Positions 56,811 to 64,000 of a stretch of DNA of 64,000 nt are shown here, one piece after another (the stretch's first letter is position 1; each line of letters starts with the position of its first letter). The translations under genes and the position numbers were made by a program. This DNA is from Cellulosilyticum sp. (GTDB lineage Bacteria > Bacillota > Clostridia > Lachnospirales > Cellulosilyticaceae). The notes beneath the pieces are model-generated. The model ran no database searches and was not told the DNA's origin. It worked only from the letters and a program-made list of their open reading frames with translations. The stretch covers positions 1 through 64,000 of the forward strand of contig JAGAVZ010000135.1 in assembly GCA_017941635.1 (NCBI GenBank), written 5' to 3'.

Positions 56811-58301
56811 TTAATGCATCTCGAAGTATTTATCCATGTCTCCAATCATATCATTAATAGATTGTGTATTAGCATTTAGAACCCCTAATTGTTTCACATT
56901 TTCTTCAAAGATTGCTAAGGTTTCATTTGCATTTGTCATAGTTTTTGTTGCAATCCCATAAACATTAACTACGCTCTCGTAGAGTTGTTCACTATCTCCT
57001 ACAGCATCTTTGACTTGATTTGAAACCCTTTTAACTTCTTCTTGTACAATATCATTACTTTCTTTAATGGTATTAAAGATTCTACTTGTATGATTTACAA
57101 GTTCTTGTTGCTGTACTGTTTCACCAAGTAATTCATTAACTTTAGTTGCTGAAACATTTGTTTCATACTCTACTTCTTTAATAATGGTGTCAATATGACT
57201 CGCATTATTTTTACTTTGCTCTGCTAGCTTTTTGATTTCATCTGCAACAACAGCAAATCCTCTTCCTGCTTCACCAGCTCTAGCTGCTTCAATTGAAGCA
57301 TTAAGTGCTAAAAGGTTTGTTTGCTCTGCAATATCTGAAATTACATTAGTAATCGTTACAATATTACTTGATTTGGCTGTAAGTTCTTTCATAGAACGGC
57401 TTACTTCATTATTCTTATCTGTAATCATTTGGCTCTTATTAAGTAAATTCTCCACAATAACTAAGCCATCTGTAATAGCTGCTGTTACTTCATCTGAACA
57501 ATTCGTTACTTTTTGAGTTGCAGCTGATACTTCTTGCATTTTTTGCTTAATCCCATCGATTAAGATAGTTTCTTTTTCTATCTCTTTTGAAGTATCTGTT
57601 GCCCCTGTTGCCATATCCTTAACTGATGTTGTAGCTTCCTCAGTTGTTGCTGTAAATTCTTCTACAGTCGTATTAAGTTCTTCTGTATTTCTTTTTACAC
57701 TTTCAGAAATAGCTGCAAGTTCATCAATCATCATTTGTAGCTTTTTATTATTTTCTGCTGTTTCTTTACTTAGTTCTTCAGCCTTCTTATCCATCGCAAT
57801 CATTTCCTTAGCCACAATGTAAACAACATATAATCCTACAATTAAAGTAATTGCAATTACTGTTAATTCATCTCGTCTTCCACTATGTAGTTGTGAGAGA
57901 AAAAATGTTGTCATGATACTTAATATAGTTACAATTTGTATCACGATTACTTTTTTATTTTTATATATTAACATAAATACTATAATAGGAAACATCATTG
58001 CATATGCCGATTGTTTAGCTGTTGTACACATGACACACAGATACATGAGGTCGAACCCCACCAATAAAGTAATCGGTACCTTATGATCTTCACTTTTTTT
58101 CTTATACAGGATAAGCGCTATTGTTATGCCAATAATACCTATTACATTAATACCTACGGCGTTTACTACATCTGTTCTACCTTTTAGACATTCAAATGTT
58201 GACGCCCCACAAATACTTAAGTAAAGCATAGCAAATATCTTTAGTGCCATGCTATTAAGTTTAGTATAGTTCTCATCATATTGTTGATTTATCTTTTTCA
58301 C
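56811..58301 (-). CDS. methyl-accepting chemotaxis protein
   Basis: 496 residues with a GTG start and GGGGGAAAA upstream. Six hydrophobic helices (about 20-170) replace the usual periplasmic domain. The signalling domain has the hairpin tip [32 protein letters not shown]. It relays signals to CheA/CheW. The N-terminal start region is tandemly duplicated (see repeat). Confidence 0.93.
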   Translation of the reverse strand: MKKINQQYDENYTKLNSMALKIFAMLYLSICGASTFECLKGRTDVVNAVGINVIGIIGITIALILYKKKSEDHKVPITLLVGFDLMYLCVMCTTAKQSAYAMMFPIIVFMLIYKNKKVIVIQIVTILSIMTTFFLSQLHSGRRDELTVIAITLIVGLYVVYIVAKEMIAMDKKAEELSKETAENNKKLQMMIDELAAISESVKRNTEELNTTVEEFTATTEEATTSVKDMATGATDTSKEIEKETILIDGIKQKMQEVSAATQKVTNCSDEVTAAITDGLVIVENLLNKSQMITDKNNEVSRSMKELTAKSSNIVTITNVISDIAEQTNLLALNASIEAARAGEAGRGFAVVADEIKKLAEQSKNNASHIDTIIKEVEYETNVSATKVNELLGETVQQQELVNHTSRIFNTIKESNDIVQEEVKRVSNQVKDAVGDSEQLYESVVNVYGIATKTMTNANETLAIFEENVKQLGVLNANTQSINDMIGDMDKYFEMH

Positions 58302-58350
58302 TTATTTTCCCCCCATTGTTGATTTATCTTTTTCACTTATTTTCCCCCTA
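58281..58350 (-). repeat. 35-bp tandem duplication over the MCP start
   Basis: Two units (58281-58315 and 58316-58350) with two differences. On the minus strand each carries the Shine-Dalgarno, GTG start and first codons. Confidence 0.93.
58298..58336 (-). CDS. 12-codon leader ORF upstream of the MCP
   Basis: The upstream repeat copy starts with GTG at 58336 and encodes [12 protein letters not shown]. Its TGA stop (58300-58298) overlaps the GTG start of the chemoreceptor, so the two are probably coupled. Its own site is GGGGGAAAA. Confidence 0.5.
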   Translation of the reverse strand: MKKINQQWGENK

Positions 58351-58566
58351 TTGTTGTCATAACCTTCTATATAGTATAGAAGAAAGCGTTTAAGAAATTC
58401 CATAAAAATTATCCAATGTTATGTGATTTTCAACAATATATCCATAAAAGTTTTATATTTAAAGCTTTTTCATATCTAATTTTATTTTTTATATCTTATA
58501 TTTGCCCCCAAGTTTAATATTACCTCATTATCATTTTACAATTAAAGTACCTTAACCTTAGACAAA

Positions 58567-58606
58567 CTAAAAGCGTCCTGTAGTTTCATCCACAAGACGC
58601 TTTGAT
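58567..58606. terminator. terminator after flavoprotein gene
   Basis: Stem AAAGCGTC/GACGCTTT with extra pairs in TGT/ACA and a short loop; T-rich flanks. Confidence 0.7.
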
Positions 58607-58676
58607 TTTACTTAGTTTATCCCCATTTTTTCAATTTTTCCATAGGATAAACTCATATCTATTCTTTTATCTTAAA

Positions 58677-60011
58677 TTATTTCGCTACATTTCCTGCTAC
58701 ATTTAATGCATCCCATGTACGTGCAAATGGTGGTGCATAGCATAAATCTAACATACCTAATTGTTTTGTTGTCATTTTAGCATAGATTGCTGCTGCTAAT
58801 GTGTTTGTACGAAGTACTGCATCTTTTTTACCAACAATTTGTCCACCTAAAATAACCTTAGTATTTGCATCGTAAATTAATTTGATGTAAATATCAGATT
58901 GTCCTGGTAAATAGTTTGTATGGTTTTTCTCTGTAATGAATGTTGTTTTATATTCAATACCCATTTCTGCTACTTCATCTTCTGAAAGACCCGTACGTCC
59001 AGCTTCCATGTGCAGTGCTTTTAAGCAGCTTGATGCTAAAGTTCCTTCGAATTTCTCATGAGCACCACCTAAGTTTTCTCCAACTGTACGTCCTAATTTG
59101 TTTGCACTTGTTGCAAGAGGAATATAAGCTGGCTCTTCTTTTAATAAGTGTGGTACTGTTGCACAGTCACCTGCTGCATAGATATCTTCTACAGATGTTC
59201 TACCTTCGTCATCAACGATGATTGCACCGTTTGGTAACATATCAAATCCTACATTTTTTAAGAATCCTGTATTTGGTCTTACACCAATTGCAAGTACAAC
59301 TAAATCTACATCAAATGCACCATCAGCTGTTACAATTTGCTCTACTTTATCTGTTCCATTGAAACCAGTAACCATTGTGTTAAGACGTAAGTCAACACCC
59401 GCTGCTTTGATTTCTGTTTCTAAAATATCTGTGATTTCTTTATCAAAAGAACCTTTAAGAACGCGGTCTCCTGATTGGAACACTGTAACTTCTTTACCTA
59501 ATTTTTTAGCTGCTTCTGCAACTTCTAAACCGATAAATCCAGCACCAATAATACCTACCTTTTGGATAGACTCATCTTGCATTTTTGCTCTTAAGATGTG
59601 ACCATCATTCATATCTCTCAGTGTGTAGATATTTTCTAAGTGAATGTTATTGATTGGTGGAACGACTGGACTTGCACCTGTTGCAATCATAAGTTTGTCA
59701 TAAGCTTCTGTGAAAACTTCACCTGTTTGTAAGTTTTTAACTTCAACAGTTTTTTCCTCAGCGTTTACACTAAGTACTTCGTGCTCCACATATACTTCAA
59801 TACCTGATTCAATCGCTTGTTGTGGTGTTCTTGCAAATAGATTTTCAGCTCTATCAAAGAACCCACCTACAAAGTAAGGTAACCCACATCCACCAAATGA
59901 AATGTGTGGTGTTTTTTCATAAACAATAACTTGTGCTTCTTTCTGACTACGTTTTAGCTTGGCTGCAGCACTCATACCAGCTGCAATACCCCCGATGATA
60001 ATTACTTTCAT
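58677..60011 (-). CDS. CoA-disulfide reductase / NADH oxidase-like flavoprotein
   Basis: 444 residues. FAD-binding GGIAAGMSAAAKLKR at the start, redox Cys42 in SFGGCGLPYFVGG, NAD-binding GIIGAGFIGLEVAEAAKKLG, then IYAAGDCATV, and a dimer domain. The family includes CoA-disulfide reductase, NADH oxidase and persulfide reductase; the subtype cannot be told apart here. It sits beside a cystine-type transporter, which favours a thiol role. Confidence 0.9.
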   Translation of the reverse strand: MKVIIIGGIAAGMSAAAKLKRSQKEAQVIVYEKTPHISFGGCGLPYFVGGFFDRAENLFARTPQQAIESGIEVYVEHEVLSVNAEEKTVEVKNLQTGEVFTEAYDKLMIATGASPVVPPINNIHLENIYTLRDMNDGHILRAKMQDESIQKVGIIGAGFIGLEVAEAAKKLGKEVTVFQSGDRVLKGSFDKEITDILETEIKAAGVDLRLNTMVTGFNGTDKVEQIVTADGAFDVDLVVLAIGVRPNTGFLKNVGFDMLPNGAIIVDDEGRTSVEDIYAAGDCATVPHLLKEEPAYIPLATSANKLGRTVGENLGGAHEKFEGTLASSCLKALHMEAGRTGLSEDEVAEMGIEYKTTFITEKNHTNYLPGQSDIYIKLIYDANTKVILGGQIVGKKDAVLRTNTLAAAIYAKMTTKQLGMLDLCYAPPFARTWDALNVAGNVAK

Positions 60012-60205
60012 ACTGATGTCCTATCCTTTTTGTGTCATTTAATTTACTGTGTGATTTAATGTATGTCTTAACTCTTTGTAAAGCATCTATAGTTAAAGGC
60101 CTAAACTTTTCATTTAAGCCCATTTAACTCTAAAAAACAAACTTTTACTTCTTAAACTTAATCTTTAATCTACTAACTTTAAATCTTTGGGTCTAAATAT
60201 TATTT

Positions 60206-61597
60206 CTAAGCATCTTGTTTAGCATATTCATTGCTTGAAGATAACCCCTTAATCTTTAGAGACTTATCCACCACTAAGGCACTTAACATTGTTCCATTTA
60301 CATTGAGCATAGTTCTACCCATATCTAAAATTGGGTCAATGGCAATAATTGCACCTAGAAGAGGGAAGTATTCTCCCATGCCCATTCCTGAAATAACAAC
60401 AGAAATTGCAAGTGTTGCTGAACCTGGAAGTCCTGCAATACCAAATGAACTAATGGCAATAACAATTGCTAACATAACAAAAAAGCTGATATCCATTTCC
60501 ATACCTGTCATCTGCGCTAACATAATCGTTACTAAACTTGGGTAAAGACCTGCACAACCATTCATTCCCATATTAGAGCCTAAACTTCCTACAAAGCTTG
60601 CTACCCCTTCATCTACACCAAATTTCTGATGAAGTGTTTCAATCGTCACAGGTAATGTTCCCAAACTCGAACGAGATGTAAATGCTAATACCAATGGTTC
60701 AACTGCATTTTTGATGTATGTTTTAGGTCCAATGCCATTAAACATGGCAATTATTAAATGCACAATAAACATCAAGAAAATCCCTAAATAAATTGCAAAA
60801 ATGAATTTTGCTACTGTACCTAATACGTCCATCCCTCTTGATGTAATTGTATTTGCAAATAATGCAATGACTGCGTATGGCATGAATTTAATGATTGTCA
60901 TTGCCACACTTAAAATAATTTTATAGAATGCCTCAACCCATTTTACAAATGGATCAATCACATCACTATGTTTTTTGCTAAGACGTCTAATAGCAACACC
61001 AATAAACGCTGCAAAGATTACAACCGCCACGACTTTTCCTTCAGCCATAGCTTGTACCACATTGGCTGGTAGTAATCCTCTTAATGTATCTACGATGTTT
61101 GTAATTTCTCTAATTTCAGCATTCCCACCTTCAACAACTAATCCTGCTCCAAGGTTTAGGAACTGCCCAATAAAAATACCTAGAACCGCTGCAATGAGCG
61201 TTGTCCCTACTAACATTCCAATCGTTCTTGCAGTCATTTTGCCAAGGTTTTCACCTTGCATATTCATAATAACCTTTACAATTGATAAGAATACTAGTGG
61301 TACAACTAGCATCTTAAGTAGGTCCATAAAGCCATTTCCTACAAGCCCATACCAACTTGATACTTCACTGAGCCACTTGATATCACCAGGTACTGATGGA
61401 AAACCTGCTACCCATTGAATAATAATTCCTAAAGCAAATCCCATTAATGTACCGACAATCATTCGTGAAGAAAACTTCACTTTTTTCTTCTCTAGCTTGT
61501 TAATCACCATGAATAACATAATGATTACAGCAATAAAAAGCCAAGTCTTCACGTTACTCAGTAATAAAAACTCTGATAAAAACGTGCTGTCAGCCAT
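60206..61597 (-). CDS. tcyP: dicarboxylate/cation symporter, TcyP-like
   Basis: 463 residues with AAGGAGA upstream. It has the DAACS fold with eight helices and two hairpins: MDLLKMLVVPLVFLSIVKVIM, GSLGSNMGMNGCAGLYPSLV and AGLPGSATLAISVVISG. It resembles TcyP Na+/cystine symporters more than the glutamate carriers; this is inferred from the N-terminal form. Upstream of the thiol flavoprotein gene by 194 bases. Confidence 0.82.
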   Translation of the reverse strand: MADSTFLSEFLLLSNVKTWLFIAVIIMLFMVINKLEKKKVKFSSRMIVGTLMGFALGIIIQWVAGFPSVPGDIKWLSEVSSWYGLVGNGFMDLLKMLVVPLVFLSIVKVIMNMQGENLGKMTARTIGMLVGTTLIAAVLGIFIGQFLNLGAGLVVEGGNAEIREITNIVDTLRGLLPANVVQAMAEGKVVAVVIFAAFIGVAIRRLSKKHSDVIDPFVKWVEAFYKIILSVAMTIIKFMPYAVIALFANTITSRGMDVLGTVAKFIFAIYLGIFLMFIVHLIIAMFNGIGPKTYIKNAVEPLVLAFTSRSSLGTLPVTIETLHQKFGVDEGVASFVGSLGSNMGMNGCAGLYPSLVTIMLAQMTGMEMDISFFVMLAIVIAISSFGIAGLPGSATLAISVVISGMGMGEYFPLLGAIIAIDPILDMGRTMLNVNGTMLSALVVDKSLKIKGLSSSNEYAKQDA

Positions 61598-61630
61598 ACA
61601 CTTCTCCTTATTTAATTAATCTTTCATATT

Positions 61631-61660
61631 AAATAATCGGCTATATACAACCAATTATTT
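61631..61660. promoter_or_regulatory. inverted repeat upstream of tcyP
   Basis: AAATAATCGG and CCAATTATTT with one mismatch and a ten-base spacer, 34 bases before the start. A possible operator for a sulfur-responsive repressor; inferred only. Confidence 0.4.
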
Positions 61661-62166
61661 ACTTTTTTAGTCAAATTGTCCTATTTTATTAGTAAATCAT
61701 ATAATTTACAAGTTATCAAGAGATTGGCTATTAATTAAGTTTTTAACAAAGTTTAGAGACTCTTCGCAAGCTCTTTTAAATATGTTTTAGTTAGATATTT
61801 TTTACAATCCTAACACGAATAAATCTCTTGATTTTCTAAGTGTTTTAGGATTTTTTGCAGTCTTTGTCTATGCTACTTTTCATATTGATTTGCAGGCATT
61901 CCATAAGTGCTAAACTTCTCTCTAACCTCTACTACACCTTCTTTCTTGAATTATGACACAAAAATTTTTTCCTTTAAATAATTCAAAGTGCTTTTGAATA
62001 AATTACCATGCCTAATTTTTACCTATATGGATATACTATATTTCCTCATATTCTTATATTGTAAATTTTCCTTTTAAATCTTCTTCAATTTTTTATATAA
62101 TACTTGTGTTAAGTTTTCACGTTAACACCCAATTCTACATACACTTAACATTGCAATAATACATAT
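61661..62166. other. long AT-rich intergenic region
   Basis: About 500 bases. One short frame on the minus strand (ends at 61873) reads EVREKFSTYGMPANQYEK and may be the tail of a lost gene. No RNA structure was recognised. Confidence 0.35.
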
Positions 62167-62222
62167 AAAGAAACCCTACTGTGCCTAGTCCATCTCTACA
62201 CTAATGCCAGTAGGGTTTCTTT
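62167..62222 (-). terminator. terminator of trmO
   Basis: A perfect 15-base stem (62167-62181 with 62208-62222). It overlaps the trmO stop codon. Confidence 0.85.
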
Positions 62223-62922
62223 AATTTCTAAGTCGTGATTCTACCTTACATACAATTAGTAACTTTTCTACCACTTGAAATTTCACTTCCAAATCTGCAA
62301 ACTCCATGCCATAAATTCTCTGGGAATCTGCTTGGTACGGCGGTCTTGGATCTTGAGCTAAAACTTGTATCAAAGCTTCTCGTTTCTCTACTGGTACTAA
62401 TGATAACCATTCTTCAGGAAATTCTACTTCTAATTCATATCCTTTATTTTGCTCAGAAAAACCACCCAGCGCTTCTACATGACAATCTACAGCTGGAACA
62501 TAAGGTTTGATATCATAAATGGGTGTACCATCCAATAAGTCTGCTCCCAATACATGTAATACAGGTCCTTCTTGCTTAGAATACTCAATATAATCTATCT
62601 TCACGCACGATAAGCCTAAATTATTTGGCCTAAAAGGTGAGCGAGTTGCAAAAACACCCATTCTGATATTTCCTCCTAATCGAGGTGGTTTTACTGTAGG
62701 TGACCATTCCTTCCCAACTGCCTTAGAAAATTGCCATATGAGCCAAACATGAGAAAAACCATCTATTCCCCTAACTGCATTGGCATCTCTATACTCTGGT
62801 TCAAAAACAATCTTCGCTTTTAATGCACTAGCAATTCCGCTTTGTCGTGGAATCCCAAACTTACTCGGAAAATCACTGCGAATATGTGCAATCGGCCTTA
62901 TTACAAACTCTTTCATATTCAT
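62221..62922 (-). CDS. trmO: tRNA (t6A37-N6)-methyltransferase TrmO
   Basis: 233 residues with AAAGGAGA upstream. TrmO/YaeB fold: IAHIRSDFPSKFGIPRQSG, IDGFSHVWLIWQF, RMGVFATRSPFRPNNLGLSCVKI, and the C-terminal DPRPPYQ. It methylates t6A at position 37 of tRNA-Thr (family knowledge). Confidence 0.93.
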   Translation of the reverse strand: MNMKEFVIRPIAHIRSDFPSKFGIPRQSGIASALKAKIVFEPEYRDANAVRGIDGFSHVWLIWQFSKAVGKEWSPTVKPPRLGGNIRMGVFATRSPFRPNNLGLSCVKIDYIEYSKQEGPVLHVLGADLLDGTPIYDIKPYVPAVDCHVEALGGFSEQNKGYELEVEFPEEWLSLVPVEKREALIQVLAQDPRPPYQADSQRIYGMEFADLEVKFQVVEKLLIVCKVESRLRN

Positions 62923-63075
62923 AATTTCTCCTTTACTCTCTATATTCTTCCTTAATTTCAGTTATCTATATAAAATGTCTCTTAATCCTTAAGAGGTACG
63001 TTCTCTATATTCTATTTGTCTTCCTAGTATGTTCACTATAAATCAGTGAATCACTATCTATGACCTAAATTACAA

Positions 63076-63107
63076 AAGGAGCATCCACCAAACTTGTAAT
63101 GCTCCTT
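63076..63107 (-). terminator. terminator of HARE-HTH gene
   Basis: Stem AAGGAGCAT/ATGCTCCTT with a 14-base loop. Confidence 0.7.
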
Positions 63108-63119
63108 GATTGTCTCTTA

Positions 63120-63578
63120 TTATAACCCCTCAAGCTCCGTTTTTAATCGGTTAATTAGTTCTTCTGATGCCGCATTCAACCCTTTTTTCACAAGCTGAAG
63201 AATAGTATCTTCGATAGAACCTACATTAAAACTCCCTTGATAAAGCTTTACCTTATTCATCATATCCTCTGATAACAAAATTTGTACTGATTCTCTTTCA
63301 TCCACTTCTTCCACTGGCTTTTTTTCATACCATTGTGGTAGGCCAATGCAACGTCCCTCATCTGTTTCTACAAATACTAGTCTTGGTTTATTCCCCTTGT
63401 CCAATCTAATATTACGCTCCAGCACCTGTGACATTGATTGAATAGGGTCTTTTGCCATACTCGGTGCAACGAGTTTTCTTTCTTGTGCTAGTCTTGCTAA
63501 CTCTTTAGATTTAAGAGGCTTTCTCTGTTCTCCTAGAAGTAGCGCTGCCGCTTGCTGTATTGTTACTGTTTTGTCCAT
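63120..63578 (-). CDS. HARE-HTH domain protein
   Basis: 152 residues with AGAGGT upstream. Residues about 1-75 are a HARE-HTH (HB1, ASXL, restriction endonuclease) winged helix: IQQAAALLLGEQRKPLKSKELARLAQERKL, LERNIRLD, PRLVFVE. A helical C-terminus (about 95-152) may dimerise. Such domains usually occur fused to nucleases or chromatin proteins; here it stands alone. Confidence 0.75.
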   Translation of the reverse strand: MDKTVTIQQAAALLLGEQRKPLKSKELARLAQERKLVAPSMAKDPIQSMSQVLERNIRLDKGNKPRLVFVETDEGRCIGLPQWYEKKPVEEVDERESVQILLSEDMMNKVKLYQGSFNVGSIEDTILQLVKKGLNAASEELINRLKTELEGL

Positions 63579-63769
63579 CCTACTACCTCTGACTTGATTA
63601 TTTATAGTGTTTCTGATATTTTATCTGCTTTCTTATTATAAAAGAGTTCTCAAGCCCTTATCAATACTATTCATCCCCTCATAAACCTGACCTAAACACA
63701 ATTTCATCCCTTTTTAATCTTTAGTGATTATTTCAAATCATAACTCCATCACCTTTAATCATTGTGTGA
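63579..63769. other. intergenic, no gene seen
   Basis: About 190 AT-rich bases upstream of the HARE-HTH gene. No gene was seen. Confidence 0.4.
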
Positions 63770-63798
63770 TTACTTTTCATCACTAATAATCACACAAT
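63761..63798 (-). terminator. hairpin over the small ORF end
   Basis: Perfect 12-base arms ATTGTGTGATTA (63761-63772) and TAATCACACAAT (63787-63798). It could be an attenuator or terminator, or a dyad operator. Confidence 0.45.
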
Positions 63799-63844
63799 CA
63801 TCACCAAGGGATTGTGCATTGATGTGCACTTTTTTCTTAGTCAT
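63770..63844 (-). CDS. possible 24-residue small protein
   Basis: The ATG at 63844 has GAGAGGAAA upstream. It encodes MTKKKVHINAQSLGDDCVII plus SDEK. The last codons form one arm of a hairpin with 63761-63769. It may be a leader peptide or the remnant of a larger gene. Confidence 0.3.
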   Translation of the reverse strand: MTKKKVHINAQSLGDDCVIISDEK

Positions 63845-64000
63845 CCTATTTCCTCTCTCCCTGTGATTTTCATAAGATTACAAGGTTGATTTTACTAGCT
63901 CATATTATTTACAATCCTTTGATAATCAATACATCTACCAACAATCATCTATTACGATTCCTTTGATTTTTGGTATCAAAAAAGAGCGAAACACCGCTTA

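Noticed and set aside
58040-58060. Sequence resembling a tRNA T-loop (GGTCGAACCCC)
   Set aside because: It lies inside the chemoreceptor coding region and no cloverleaf can be built around it.

Overview
The window is low-GC DNA with AAGGAGG-type ribosome binding sites, frequent GTG and TTG starts and many perfect hairpin-plus-T terminators. It carries HelD, FtsH, L,D-transpeptidases, a sortase, AzlCD, MATE pumps and the DUF6179/DUF6323 pair. This points to a Gram-positive Clostridia genome, most likely Lachnospiraceae or a close relative; the assignment is inferred from gene content only. No rRNA, tRNA or CRISPR array was seen.

Layout. 0.1-3.0 kb holds decayed genes: DJ-1, MarR, MATE and Rpn/PD-(D/E)XK genes that keep their ends but have lost their middles. 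3.0-5.2 kb is helD. 5.6-11.0 kb looks like a small defence island: a P-loop ATPase coupled to a DpnII/MboI-type nuclease, a HEPN protein, and an IS3-family element that appears to sit inside an inverted repeat. 11.2-13.4 kb is a TetR/FMN-reductase/ferredoxin operon. 13.5-20.7 kb holds an alpha/beta hydrolase, a TetR regulator, AzlCD, a MocR-like regulator that has lost its PLP-lysine region, a GH13 remnant, glycerate kinase, a membrane protein with a 45-bp minisatellite, and a cold-shock gene. 20.9-31.9 kb is mostly housekeeping and membrane functions: GNAT, DUF6179/DUF6323, EamA, L,D-transpeptidase, a small HTH-membrane pair, MATE and FtsH. 32.0-35.5 kb is a hybrid histidine kinase with an HD-GYP response regulator; a second L,D-transpeptidase and a sortase follow.

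38.1-45.9 kb is the most unusual part. It is a tightly packed five-gene operon on the minus strand: a tail-anchored coiled-coil protein, two different dynamin-like GTPases, a large coiled-coil protein with the remains of an SF1 helicase fold, and a winged-helix-like protein. It has its own promoter and is insulated by hairpins. The likely theme is membrane remodelling at a site marked by the tail-anchored protein. Whether the role is defence, stress or envelope maintenance cannot be read from sequence.

46-64 kb carries GNAT and methyltransferase genes, a HEPN/MNT pair, MetY, a GT4 glycosyltransferase, a DeoR regulator, a chemoreceptor whose start region is tandemly duplicated, a CoA-disulfide-reductase-like flavoprotein beside a cystine-type symporter, TrmO, and a stand-alone HARE-HTH protein. 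Degenerate 31-34 bp tandem repeats occur in at least four intergenic regions.
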